This document shows, piece after piece, positions 9,077-17,935 of a stretch of DNA of 64,000 bases. This DNA is from Mycobacterium sp. ITM-2016-00317 (GTDB lineage Bacteria; Actinomycetota; Actinomycetes; Mycobacteriales; Mycobacteriaceae): assembly GCF_002968295.1 (NCBI RefSeq), contig NZ_CP134399.1:372001-436000 (forward strand). Reading direction: 5' to 3'. The position numbers were made by a program, and so were the translations under genes. A model generated the notes under the pieces. It saw nothing but the letters and a program-made list of their open reading frames with translations, did no database searches and was not told the origin of the DNA. Each line of letters begins with the position of its first letter. Within the stretch, counting starts at the first letter, position 1.

Positions 9077-9361
9077 GTCACGCGAAGTACGGCTGTGCTG
9101 GGCGGCCGACTGGCCGGGCGCGAGCCGCAGGCCGGCGGCGAGGTTGACCGCGATCAGATGTGTCAGCCGCAAAGTGCTGGCGCAGGATCGCGGCCTACGC
9201 GGTTAACGGCCTTGCAACGAGGGGTGACGGCCTGTGCGCCGCAGGGGGACCCGGGCGGTGCATCGGTGCGCTCGCCTTCTCGGAGAAGTTCGGTGGCGGA
9301 GTCCCACAGGTGGCTGTTCGAGTCGGTGCGTTGACAGATCGTAAGGCAAACGTGGGTGAAC

Positions 9362-9380
9362 AGATGACAAATTGCCATCT
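9362..9380. promoter_or_regulatory. Imperfect 19-bp palindrome upstream of the MFS gene
   Basis: AGATGACAA-A-TTGCCATCT has half-sites that match at 8 of 9 positions, 114 bases before the MFS start. It lies in the 450-base gap between the AraC gene and the MFS gene. Nothing else recognisable was seen in that gap apart from a duplicated CAGTGTCG at 9047-9054 and 9058-9065. Confidence 0.4.
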
Positions 9381-9494
9381 CGCGCTGCGCCCGTCACGAG
9401 AACACACTTCAGGGGCGTGTGCACGGTCGAATGTCCGTCGCTCAGAAAACCTTTGGCGCACGTTCCAGTGCCTTCAACCCTTCAAGGAGTTAAT

Positions 9495-10775
9495 GTGCCG
9501 CGATCGTCACCGAGCAAATGGGCAATACTCGCCATTGCCTACCTGGTGCTGCTGGCAGCGTACGTTCCGTTCCTCGGATGGACGCCCAAGCTCACCAGCG
9601 TCATGGAAGACCTGTCGTTGAATTACACGCAGGCAGGCGCCCTCTCCTCGGTGGCGGGACTTGCTGCCGGAATCGCCCTGCTCTCCGGTGGCGTGATCAC
9701 GTCGAAGTGGGGGCCCAAGAACGTCCTCCTGTGGGGCCTGGCCGGTGGGGTGATCGGTCTACTGCTGTTCGCGTACGCGGACAGTTACACGGTCGCCATG
9801 ATTGCTCGTGTCATCAGCGGCGCCGCAGCCGGATTCCTTTTCGTCGGAACGTACACCGTCGCGGTCAACTGGTTTCAGCAGTCCAAAGAGACCGGTAGGG
9901 CACTCGGCATCATGGCAACCGGTGATGGAACAGGGCTGTTGTTCGCGCTGTACATCTTCGCGTCGGTGCTGACCCTGTTGGGTTGGCGTATCGGACTTGT
10001 GGCCGGCGCAATCGGTCTCGTCGTGGTGTTTGTGGTCGTTCTCTTCGTCGTCCCAGGGGGCGTGCGGTCGGAAGCCGGCGTGCAGGCCGAAGAGGCTGTG
10101 TCGACCGGGACGTCCCCGCGTCCAGGGCTGTTTGCCTCGGTTATGCGCCGCGGCGTGATAATCGCGGCAATTTTCGCCATCGGAACCACGGGCCTGTTCA
10201 CTCTCCTCGCGGCCTGGATGCCTGCCGTCCTGGTGGAGGGCGCCGGCTGGTCGGAGTCAACCGCGGGTCTGGTTGCATCCTCGTTCGCCGTAGTCGGTAT
10301 CAGCACCGCGCTACTGGGAGGCTTCGTCTCCGACCGTATTGGTCGCAAACCGGTGTTGGTCGCGGGCGGGTTCGCAGGCAGCCTGGGAGTGGCAGGTACT
10401 GCCGTAGCTCTGGTCGCCGGGAACTACTCGATGGTCGCAGTCTGCATTCCGATCATCGGCCTGGGCATCTATCTGGCTTTCCCGGTGGCCGTGGCGCTCG
10501 CCGTCGAGTCCACCGAGCCGGAGTACGTCGGCGCCGCCAACGGGCTGGTGTTGGGTTCCGGATACATCGTGGGTGGCTTCATCTACCCGCTCGCGCTGGG
10601 CAGTATCAAGGACGCCACCGGCGACTACACCGTCGGGTTCTACTCGCTCACTGTCGCGACATTCATCCTTTGCGCAGTAGCACCCTTGTTCAGCACGAAG
10701 AAGGGACAGCCAGAGCAGCCGGCTGCGGGCGACCTGCGCAGCACGGATCGACACGATCTCGAGCCACAGCCGTAA
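9495..10775 (+). CDS. MFS transporter, paralogue of the one at 34190
   Basis: 426 residues with about 12 hydrophobic segments. The GTG at 9495 is chosen because AAGGAGT sits five bases upstream and the protein then starts directly before the first membrane span (ILAIAYLVLLAAYVPFLGW). The MFS loop 2-3 signature appears as ITSKWGPKN and the second-half equivalent as VSDRIGRKPVLVAGG. It shares a common plan and many identities with the transporter at 34190 (GWxPxLxxxxxxLxLxYxxA...SSVxGLxAG). It forms a pair with the cupin gene 71 bases downstream. The substrate is probably an organic acid or amine taken up for this catabolic region (inference). Confidence 0.9.
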   Translation: MPRSSPSKWAILAIAYLVLLAAYVPFLGWTPKLTSVMEDLSLNYTQAGALSSVAGLAAGIALLSGGVITSKWGPKNVLLWGLAGGVIGLLLFAYADSYTVAMIARVISGAAAGFLFVGTYTVAVNWFQQSKETGRALGIMATGDGTGLLFALYIFASVLTLLGWRIGLVAGAIGLVVVFVVVLFVVPGGVRSEAGVQAEEAVSTGTSPRPGLFASVMRRGVIIAAIFAIGTTGLFTLLAAWMPAVLVEGAGWSESTAGLVASSFAVVGISTALLGGFVSDRIGRKPVLVAGGFAGSLGVAGTAVALVAGNYSMVAVCIPIIGLGIYLAFPVAVALAVESTEPEYVGAANGLVLGSGYIVGGFIYPLALGSIKDATGDYTVGFYSLTVATFILCAVAPLFSTKKGQPEQPAAGDLRSTDRHDLEPQP

Positions 10776-10846
10776 CACTCGTGCGCCGGACCGAACCGAA
10801 AGCGCGGAACCCACAGCGGTTTCCACTCTGAAAAGACAGGTGCATC

Positions 10847-11191
10847 ATGCAGAAGTTCGAGCTCAACTGGACGCCCTTCGAGCCCGTCGCGCCGGAACGG
10901 GTGACGGGGGGACATCCCACTACGCGACTGGCCGAAGGCGTAGCCGGTGACACCCTGAAATCCGGGTTCTGGGAGGTGACACCGGGCCGATTCACCACGG
11001 CTCCCAAGGGTTTCGACGAGGTGATTCACATCGTCAGCGGCAAGGGGGTATTGCGGTCCGAGGATGGTAGTTCGGTCGACCTGTCGCCGGGAGTTTCGTT
11101 CCTGATGGAGGACGGCTTCGTCGGTGAATGGGAGATCGTTGAGCCGCTTCGGAAGTTCTATGCGAAGGTGCCGACCGCCGACGTCGACTAG
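10847..11191 (+). CDS. Small cupin-domain protein
   Basis: 114 residues, single cupin barrel of the (S)-ureidoglycine aminohydrolase/EutQ-like DUF861 kind. The cupin motif 1 is degenerate (GFWEVTPGRFTTAPKGFDEVIHIVSGKGVL: one Glu and one His remain) and motif 2 is PGVSFLMEDGFVGEWEI. The weak metal site suggests a binding or non-metal role. The start is ATG 10847 with AAAAGACAGG just upstream. It is co-oriented with the MFS gene and followed by a strong inverted repeat. Confidence 0.8.
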   Translation: MQKFELNWTPFEPVAPERVTGGHPTTRLAEGVAGDTLKSGFWEVTPGRFTTAPKGFDEVIHIVSGKGVLRSEDGSSVDLSPGVSFLMEDGFVGEWEIVEPLRKFYAKVPTADVD

Positions 11192-11237
11192 AGGGACCGA
11201 CCACCGACGTCGGCGACGGCGTGGTGAGATGACAACA

Positions 11238-11302
11238 CGAAGACCTCCGGGTGAAGTGCGAGCTGATCAGGAACGCACACTGACTTCACTCGGAGGTCTT
11301 CG
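11238..11302. terminator. Long inverted repeat between convergent genes
   Basis: CGAAGACCTCCG (11238-11249) pairs perfectly with CGGAGGTCTTCG (11291-11302), and the stem extends inward through TGAAGT/ACTTCA. The ~26-base interior is unpaired. It stands 47 bases after the cupin stop and 149 bases beyond the end of the convergent acs gene. It has no T tract, which is common for mycobacterial terminators. Confidence 0.6.
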
Positions 11303-11450
11303 CTGTCCCACTCGTATGCTCACCTGTCCGAAACTGGTTGCGTAGCTGGTTGAACAACGCGCAGCACCGCTGTGGTGCCGACGAGTGGGGAGGGCCGACC
11401 GAGCCGGTGGCATCCCTGCCGGCGCCCTGACCATGGATGATGTCAGACTG

Positions 11451-13472
11451 CTACTTGCCGGCCCGGATCGCCTCGAACACGCTGGGGTCGACCAGCGTGG
11501 AGGTGTCGCCGAGCTCGCGGCCCTCGGCGACGTCGCGGAGCAGCCGGCGCATGATCTTGCCGCTGCGGGTCTTCGGCAGTTCGGGCACGACGTGGATCTC
11601 GCGCGGTTTGGCGATCGGGGAGATCTCGCGGGCCACCTCGGCGCGCAGCTCGTCGATCATGTCCTTCTCGCCGCCGTGGGCGCTGGACTTGAGGATCACG
11701 AACGCGCAGATGGCCTGGCCGGTGTGCTCGTCGGTGGCGCCGACCACGGCGGCCTCGGCCACCCCGGAATGGCCGACCAGGGCCGATTCGACCTCGGCGG
11801 TGGAGATCCGGTGCCCGGAGATGTTCATGACGTCGTCGATGCGGCCCAGCACCCAGATCTCGCCGTCGCTGCCGTACCGTGCGCCGTCGCCGGCGAAGTA
11901 CCAGCCCTGCTTGGCGAACCGGGCCCAGTAGGTCTCCGTGAACCGCTCGGGGTCGTTCCAGATGCCGCGCAGCATCGCCGGCCACGGCTGGTCGAGGACC
12001 AGGTAGCCGGTGGTGTGCTCCCCGTGATCGGGCGACGGTTCGAGCTCGTTGCCGTCGTCGTCGACGATCTTGGCCGAGATGCCCGGCAGCGCGCGCATCG
12101 CCGAACCGGGCTTGCACACGGTGACCCCGGGCAGTGGGGAGATCATGATCGCGCCGGTCTCGGTCTGCCACCAGGTGTCCACGATCGGGATCTTGTCGGC
12201 GCCGAACACCTTGCGGTACCAGCGCCACGCCTCGGGGTTGATCGGCTCGCCCACGCTGCCGAGCAGCCGCAGGCTCGACAGGTCGTGCTCGGCGGCGATT
12301 TGGCGGCCCCACTTCATGAACGTGCGCACCAGCGTCGGCGCGGTGTAATAGATGGTGACGCCGTACTTTTCGATGGTCTGGTAGTGGCGGTGCTCGTCGG
12401 GCGAGGCCGGGGTGCCCTCGTAGACGACCTGGGTGGCGCCGTTGGCCAGCGGCCCGTACACGATGTAGGTGTGGCCGGTCACCCAGCCGATGTCGGCGGT
12501 GCACCAGTACACGTCGGTCTCGGGTTTGAGGTCGAAGACGTAGTAGTGGGTGTAGGCGGCCTGGGTCAGGTAGCCGCCCGAGGTGTGCATGATGCCCTTG
12601 GGCTTGCCGGTGGTGCCGGAGGTGTAGAGCAGGAACAGCGGATGCTCGGAGTCGAACGCCTCGGGGGTGTGCTCGGTGGAGGCCTGGGGGACGACCTCGT
12701 CCCACCACAGGTCGCGCCCCTCGGTCCACGGGGTGTCGATACCGGTGCGGCGCACCACGACCACGTGGTCGACCGGGCTGTCGTCACCCAGACCGTCGAT
12801 GGCCTCGTCGACCCCGGTTTTGAGCGAGACCGCGGACCCGCGGCGGAACTGCCCGTCGGTGGTGATGACGAGCTTGGCCTGCGCGTCGTCGATGCGCGCC
12901 TTGAGCGCACTCGCGGAGAACCCGGCGAACACGACCGAGTGCATGGCGCCCAGCCGGGCACACGCCAGCATCGCCACGATGGCCTCGGGCACCATCGGCA
13001 TGTAGATGGCCACCCGGTCGCCGGCCTTGAGGCCGAGCTCGGTGAACGCGTTGGCCGCCTGGCTCACCTCGTCCTTGAGCTGGGCGTAGGTGATGTCGCG
13101 GGCGTCCCCGACGGGTTCGCCCTCCCAGTGGATGGCCACCCGGTCGCCGTTGCCGGCCTCGACGTGCCGGTCCACGCAGTTGTAGGCCACGTTGAGCCGC
13201 CCGCCGACGAACCACTTCGCGAACGGCGCGCCCGACCAGTCCAGCACCTCGTCGAAGGGCGTGTCCCAGGACAGCCGGTTGGCCTGCTCGGCCCAGAAGG
13301 CCAGGCGGTCGGCGTCGGCCTCGTCATACAACGCCGCGGTGGCCTTGGCGTTGGCCGCGAAGTCAGCCGGCGGGGGATAGGCGTGCTGAATGCCTGCCGC
13401 TGCCACGGGGTTGTCGTTGGGCACCGATCTACCTCGCTCTGGACTGGTCGTGGAATGGGTGGCGTGCGTCAC
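11451..13472 (-). CDS. acs: Acetyl-CoA synthetase (AMP-forming)
   Basis: Converts acetate, ATP and CoA to acetyl-CoA in the cytosol. The full 650-residue enzyme is present: LLYTSGTTGKPKGIMHT P-loop at about residue 285, DTWWQTETG, AGDGARYGSDGEIWVLGRID and the acetylatable lysine in PKTRSGKIMRR near the C-terminus. GTG at 13424 (VPNDNPVAAAG) is more likely the start than ATG 13472, because the extra 16 residues lie outside the family. Composition is extremely GC-rich, like core genes, and a strong antisense open frame is a by-product. It faces away from the amine dehydrogenase, sharing the intergenic region that holds a duplicated control element. It may salvage acetate released by the neighbouring pathway. 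Confidence 0.95.
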   Translation of the reverse strand: MTHATHSTTSPERGRSVPNDNPVAAAGIQHAYPPPADFAANAKATAALYDEADADRLAFWAEQANRLSWDTPFDEVLDWSGAPFAKWFVGGRLNVAYNCVDRHVEAGNGDRVAIHWEGEPVGDARDITYAQLKDEVSQAANAFTELGLKAGDRVAIYMPMVPEAIVAMLACARLGAMHSVVFAGFSASALKARIDDAQAKLVITTDGQFRRGSAVSLKTGVDEAIDGLGDDSPVDHVVVVRRTGIDTPWTEGRDLWWDEVVPQASTEHTPEAFDSEHPLFLLYTSGTTGKPKGIMHTSGGYLTQAAYTHYYVFDLKPETDVYWCTADIGWVTGHTYIVYGPLANGATQVVYEGTPASPDEHRHYQTIEKYGVTIYYTAPTLVRTFMKWGRQIAAEHDLSSLRLLGSVGEPINPEAWRWYRKVFGADKIPIVDTWWQTETGAIMISPLPGVTVCKPGSAMRALPGISAKIVDDDGNELEPSPDHGEHTTGYLVLDQPWPAMLRGIWNDPERFTETYWARFAKQGWYFAGDGARYGSDGEIWVLGRIDDVMNISGHRISTAEVESALVGHSGVAEAAVVGATDEHTGQAICAFVILKSSAHGGEKDMIDELRAEVAREISPIAKPREIHVVPELPKTRSGKIMRRLLRDVAEGRELGDTSTLVDPSVFEAIRAGK

Positions 13473-13538
13473 GTGGTGGCCGCCGGTGCGGCACGAGTAT
13501 GCCGCACCGGGGGCCGGGTCACGCGGGCGGGACCAGGT

Positions 13539-13585
13539 ACTTTACGTACTGTCGACGGCAGAGTTGCGCGTACTTGACACTTCGC
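13539..13585 (+). promoter_or_regulatory. Bipartite 47-bp control element, copy 1
   Basis: Blocks ACTTTACGTACTGTC (13539-13553) and GTACTTGACACTTCGC (13570-13585) are separated by 16 bases. Copy 2 at 34010-34056 matches 29 of 31 block positions with the same spacing but only 5 of 16 in the spacer. The second block includes a TTGACA that could be a -35 box. It lies 224 bases before the amine-dehydrogenase start. The leader 13586-13808 shows no other recognised motif. Confidence 0.7.
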
Positions 13586-13808
13586 ATGTGTGCGTGTGAA
13601 CGAAGATCTAGCACTGTGTGACCACACGGCAGTGTCGCCGCTAGGTCGGGTCGATCGGACACACCGCCCGGCCCCGGGGAGTCTGGCGCCGCCGAGGAAT
13701 CGAGCTGGATGCGTTCGCCTCGGAGACCGCCCCGATGGGGGCGGAATCAGGGACAAGAGCTGCGTTGCGCCGACACAACAGAGTTTCCAGAGGAAGGTGA
13801 TCACGGTG

Positions 13809-15932
13809 ATGGATCCGCGGCACGCGATCTTGTTCGAACCCATTAAAATTGGCCCGAAGGTTCTGCCGAACCGCTTCTATCAGGTCCCGCATTGCACGAG
13901 TTTTGGCGTCGTCCGGCCGCGTGCGCAGGCCGCCTTCCGCGGAATGAAGGCCGAGGGCGGATGGGGCGCCGTATGCACCGAAGAATGCTCGATCCACCCA
14001 GAGGCCGATCAGATGCCGATGGTGCTGGCTCGTCTGTGGGACGACGATGATGCGGCCAACCTGTCGCTCATGAGCGATGCTGTGCGTGAGCAGGGCGCCC
14101 TCGCGGGCATCGAACTCTGGTACGGCGGCATCCACGGGCTGAGCATGGAGTCCAGGGCGGTGCAGCGGGCGCCGTCGCAGATCGCCAGCGACCTGGTGCC
14201 GATGTCGCCCTGCCGTGAGATGGACCTCGCCGACATCAAGGCGGTACAGGGGTTCTACGTGGACGCGGCGTTGCGCGCCCGCGATGCCGGCTTCGACATC
14301 ATCTGCATCTACGGCGGCCACGAAGGCCTGCTGGAGCAGTTCCTGTCACCGCACTACAACAAGCGCACCGACGGGTACGGCGGTTCGCTGGCCAATCGCA
14401 CCCGGATGTGGCGGGAAGTCGTCGAGAAGATCTCGGCCGCTGTGGGATCGGATTGCGCGGTGTCCGTGCGGTTGTCGGCCGATACCATGCGCGGTGAAGA
14501 GGGCGTGCTCCTCGAACGCGACGTCCTGCCGTTCGTCGGGATGTGTGACGGCGTGGTCGACCTGTGGGACGTGCACATCGGCGGCAGCGACTGGGGAGAC
14601 GACGCAACGCCGTCACGATTCTTCAAGAGTGCGCGTGCGATGGACTGGGTGAAATCGGTCAAGCAAGCGACGCGCAAACCGGTTGTCGCCGTTGGTCGTT
14701 TCACCGATCCCAACGAGATGGCCCGGGTCATCAACGAAGGCGTGCTCGACATCATCGGGGCCGCCCGGCCGTCGATCGCCGATCCGTTCCTGCCCGCGAA
14801 GATCAGGGAAGGCCGGCTCGAAGACATCCGCGAGTGCATCGGCTGCAACATCTGTGTCTCGCGGTTCGAGCACGGTGGCCCGCCGATCGTGTGCACCCAG
14901 AACGCGACGTCCGGGGAGGAGTACCGCCGCGGGTGGCATCCGGAGCGATTCTCCAAGGCCGCCAACGCCGACAACGACGTGCTGATCGTCGGGGCCGGCC
15001 CCGCGGGCATGGAATGTGCGCGCGTGCTCGGTGAGCGTGGCATGCGCAACGTGCATCTGGTCGAGGCCGATGCCGAACTCGGTGGGTACCTGAAGTGGAT
15101 GGCCGACCTGCCGGGGCTGCGCGAATGGAGCCGGGTCATCGACTACCGGCTGACCCAGTTCGACAAACTCGACAACGTCACGGTGATCCCGAACACCAGG
15201 ATGACCGCACAGGATGTCGTCGACTACGGCGCCGGCCTGGTCGTCATCGCCTCCGGGGCCCATTGGTCTGACTGCGGGCTCGGACCCGTTACGCGCAACG
15301 GGATCCCGGGCGCGGACGCCGGGCTGCCCTACGTTCTCACCCCCGAACAGATCATGGTGGAGAACAAGCCGGTGCCCGGTGAGCGCGTCGTGATCATCGA
15401 AGCCGAGGGCTACCACGTCGGTGCGGCGCTGGCGGACCGGCTCTCGGCCGAGGGTAAGTCGGTGACGGTGCTGACGCACTTCGGGGAGGTCGCGCCCTAT
15501 ACCGACTACACGCTGGAAGCGACCCATTTCCGCAAGAAGCTGCACGCCCAGGGAGTCACCGTGGCGGCGTCCATGATCCCCACCAGGGTCACCCCAGAGG
15601 GCGTGTGGGCGCACTACGCCTACGCCGACGCCGACGATGCGAAGCTCATCGAGGCGGACGCGGTCGTCCTGGTGACGCAACGGGTGTCGGACACGACTCT
15701 GTATCGCGGTGTCGTCGACGGCTTCGGGTCGGACAAGCTTGCTGCAGAAGGCATCACCGGCGTGTACCGGATCGGGGACTGCGTGGCACCGCGGATCGTC
15801 GCGGAGTCGGTCTTCGATGGGCACCGGTTGGCACGCGAAATCGATTCCGCGGACCCGTCGATGCCGCTGCCCTACTTGCGGGAACGTCCCATCGCCAGGG
15901 AACTGCCGATCCTGAGCCTGCAGCGAGGTTGA
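13809..15932 (+). CDS. Trimethylamine-dehydrogenase-family amine dehydrogenase with altered substrate pocket
   Basis: 707 residues, collinear with trimethylamine and dimethylamine dehydrogenases: an N-terminal FMN TIM barrel, then a [4Fe-4S] loop, then NAD/FAD-like domains. Cys29 in FYQVPHC matches the cysteine that covalently carries 6-S-cysteinyl-FMN. The catalytic Tyr168/His171/Asp265 equivalents are present, as are cluster ligands Cys343, Cys346, Cys349 and Cys362 (CIGCNICVSRFEHGG). Of the three aromatic residues that cage trimethylammonium, Trp262 remains, but Tyr60 is Glu59 and Trp355 is Phe353. A different cationic amine is therefore likely. These enzymes pass electrons to ETF, which is not in the window. 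ATG 13809 follows GAGGAAGG. The frame is open further upstream, but that part has no family match. Confidence 0.92.
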   Translation: MDPRHAILFEPIKIGPKVLPNRFYQVPHCTSFGVVRPRAQAAFRGMKAEGGWGAVCTEECSIHPEADQMPMVLARLWDDDDAANLSLMSDAVREQGALAGIELWYGGIHGLSMESRAVQRAPSQIASDLVPMSPCREMDLADIKAVQGFYVDAALRARDAGFDIICIYGGHEGLLEQFLSPHYNKRTDGYGGSLANRTRMWREVVEKISAAVGSDCAVSVRLSADTMRGEEGVLLERDVLPFVGMCDGVVDLWDVHIGGSDWGDDATPSRFFKSARAMDWVKSVKQATRKPVVAVGRFTDPNEMARVINEGVLDIIGAARPSIADPFLPAKIREGRLEDIRECIGCNICVSRFEHGGPPIVCTQNATSGEEYRRGWHPERFSKAANADNDVLIVGAGPAGMECARVLGERGMRNVHLVEADAELGGYLKWMADLPGLREWSRVIDYRLTQFDKLDNVTVIPNTRMTAQDVVDYGAGLVVIASGAHWSDCGLGPVTRNGIPGADAGLPYVLTPEQIMVENKPVPGERVVIIEAEGYHVGAALADRLSAEGKSVTVLTHFGEVAPYTDYTLEATHFRKKLHAQGVTVAASMIPTRVTPEGVWAHYAYADADDAKLIEADAVVLVTQRVSDTTLYRGVVDGFGSDKLAAEGITGVYRIGDCVAPRIVAESVFDGHRLAREIDSADPSMPLPYLRERPIARELPILSLQRG

Positions 15933-16073
15933 CGAAACGCCTCGGTCGACGCCACAAAAGCTGACACGCAGGGGCTGTCCGGATCTGGTTACACGGGGTG
16001 AGATTGGTTGCGCAACAAGCACAGCGGAGCCAGCCACGATGCGCCCGCAATCAACATCGAGAGGTAATGCCAC

Positions 16074-17753
16074 ATGGATCCGAACGCCTTGGGTGAGCAG
16101 CAGTACGACGAGACGCGTGAGGTCGACGCAGTCGTCATCGGCGCAGGCATGGGCGGGCTGTATGCCGTCCGCCGGCTTGCCGCCGACGGGTTGAGTGTTG
16201 TCGGTTTCGACAGCGCCACCGACGTCGGGGGCGTTTGGTTGCACAACGGCTATCCGGGGGCACGGGTCGACATCGAGGCGTACTACTACTGCTTCTTCGA
16301 CCCGGAGATCTACGGGCAGTGGCAGTGGTCGCAGCGGTTCCCGCCGCAGTCGGAGCTGTTGGCTTATCTGCGGCACTATGCAGAGCACTACGGATTGCGG
16401 CGGTACTTCCACTTCTCCACCCGGGTCGACGAGCTGCACTGGCAGCCCGAGGTCAAGCGCTGGCGGGTGCGCACAGATACCGGTGCCACCGTGTACGCGC
16501 GGCACGTGGTGCTGGCCACGGGTCAGCTGTCGAAGGGGCGTCAGTTGCCCTTCGACGGTGTCGAGGACTTCGCCGGTCAGTGGCTGGAGACGTCGCAGTG
16601 GCCCACCGAGCCGGTGGACCTGGCGGGCAAACGGGTCGCCGTGATCGGGACGGGATCTTCGGGTGCGCAGGTGATCTCGACGATCGCCGAACAGGTCGAG
16701 ACCCTGCACGTGTTCCAGCGCACCCCGAACTATGTGGTGCCGTCCCAGAACGCTCCGATGGATCAGGACCGTTACCGGCAGTACAGCCAGAATCTCGGCG
16801 AGCTGTGGGATCAGGTGATGCGAACGGGGGTGGCCTACCTGGCGCCTACGAGCGATGTCCCGGCCTCGTCGATGGATGCCGAACAGCAGCGTCAGCGGCT
16901 GGAAGACCAGTGGAAGTTCGGTGGCCTGGCGATGACCTTCACGTTTCCCGACCAGAGGACCGATTGGAAGACCGCAGAGTTGGTGTCCGACTTCGTCCGC
17001 GCAAAGATCCGCGACGCCGTCAAGGATCCTGCGTTGGCTGATGTCCTTGAACCGCGCGACTACCCGATCGGCACGCGGCGGCTGGTGGTGTGCAACGGCT
17101 ATTACGAAGCGTTCAACCGGGACAACGTCAACCTCGTCAACCTGCGGAAAGAGTCGATCACGCGGATCACGCCGCAGGGCATACAGACCGATAATGGGTT
17201 CTACGAAGTCGATGTGATCATCTCGGCGCTCGGATTCGATGCCTTCAGCGGTGCGATGGACGCGATCGACATCCGTAATGCCGACGGTCGGGGACCGACC
17301 GAGGACTGGGCTCGGGGTCCGCAGGCACACCTCGGTCTGATGGTGCACGGATTCCCGAACATGTACGTGCTCACCGGCCCGGGCTCTCCGTCGGTGTTGG
17401 TGAACTTCAACGTGCACAATGTGTTTCACGTCGACTACGTGGCGGATCTGATCTCTTATATGAGCAGCCACGGCTACGATGCGGTGCAACCGACCGCCGA
17501 GGCACAGCAACGCTGGCATATCGAGACCCAGCGTGTCGCGGACGGACTGCTGCGCAAAGAGGTGAAGAACTACATGGTTCACGTCAACGACGACGGGTCC
17601 CGTGTCTTCATTCCCTATGCGGGCGGGTGGTCGACGTACGTCGATACGGTCACTCGCATCGCCGGCGAGGGCTACCCGGGCTTCGCGTTCTCGGAGCTCG
17701 GAACGTCGACGTATCGTGCCGTAGAACATGAGGACACCGTCGTCCCCCTCTGA
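16074..17753 (+). CDS. Flavin monooxygenase of the Baeyer-Villiger (CHMO-like) class
   Basis: 559 residues. FAD-binding GAGMGG at 23-28 and NADPH-binding GTGSSG at 192-197 frame the BVMO fingerprint region. The fingerprint reads FAGQWLETSQWP (166-177), so the normally conserved histidine (FxGxxxHxxxWP) is Glu172. The C-terminal half (FYEVDVIISALGFDAFSGAM) is typical. It lies 141 bases after the amine dehydrogenase, same strand, and ends at a strong palindrome 20 bases on, so the two form one unit. It may oxygenate a ketone or an amine nitrogen. The unusual fingerprint leaves the reaction type open. Confidence 0.88.
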   Translation: MDPNALGEQQYDETREVDAVVIGAGMGGLYAVRRLAADGLSVVGFDSATDVGGVWLHNGYPGARVDIEAYYYCFFDPEIYGQWQWSQRFPPQSELLAYLRHYAEHYGLRRYFHFSTRVDELHWQPEVKRWRVRTDTGATVYARHVVLATGQLSKGRQLPFDGVEDFAGQWLETSQWPTEPVDLAGKRVAVIGTGSSGAQVISTIAEQVETLHVFQRTPNYVVPSQNAPMDQDRYRQYSQNLGELWDQVMRTGVAYLAPTSDVPASSMDAEQQRQRLEDQWKFGGLAMTFTFPDQRTDWKTAELVSDFVRAKIRDAVKDPALADVLEPRDYPIGTRRLVVCNGYYEAFNRDNVNLVNLRKESITRITPQGIQTDNGFYEVDVIISALGFDAFSGAMDAIDIRNADGRGPTEDWARGPQAHLGLMVHGFPNMYVLTGPGSPSVLVNFNVHNVFHVDYVADLISYMSSHGYDAVQPTAEAQQRWHIETQRVADGLLRKEVKNYMVHVNDDGSRVFIPYAGGWSTYVDTVTRIAGEGYPGFAFSELGTSTYRAVEHEDTVVPL

Positions 17754-17772
17754 GCGGCAACTGTCGATCCAC

Positions 17773-17806
17773 AATGCCCGCCGGCGTCCGGACGCCGGCG
17801 GGCATT
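17773..17806. terminator. Perfect 34-bp palindrome after the BVMO gene
   Basis: Starting AATGCCCGCCGGCGT and mirrored exactly, with no unpaired base in DNA, it begins 20 bases after the BVMO stop. As RNA it would be a very stable GC-rich hairpin, a likely intrinsic terminator despite having no T run. Confidence 0.75.
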
Positions 17807-17935
17807 CCGCTGTCCAGGGGGATTGATCAGCCCGTGTCGACGACATGTCGATGTGGACACTGTGTCGACCCCCGAGTCGGCATTGCCGACGTTTCGCCCT
17901 TCGACGCCGCGACGCGGGTCGACCAGACTGGGGCT

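Noticed and set aside
11385..13577. Very long plus-strand open frame opposite acs
   Set aside because: Antisense by-product of GC-rich third positions. It has no family features, whereas the minus-strand acs is complete.
13590..13808. Upstream extension of the amine dehydrogenase by 73 codons
   Set aside because: The frame is open, but no similarity to the family exists before MDPRHAILFEP, and a good ribosome site precedes ATG 13809.
13586..13808. Possible riboswitch in the long leader of the amine dehydrogenase
   Set aside because: No known riboswitch core could be recognised; GC-rich self-complementarity alone is not evidence.
14613..17846. Minus-strand open frame of over 1000 codons opposite the amine dehydrogenase and BVMO
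   Set aside because: It runs antisense through two clearly real genes and the terminator palindrome, and shows no domain.
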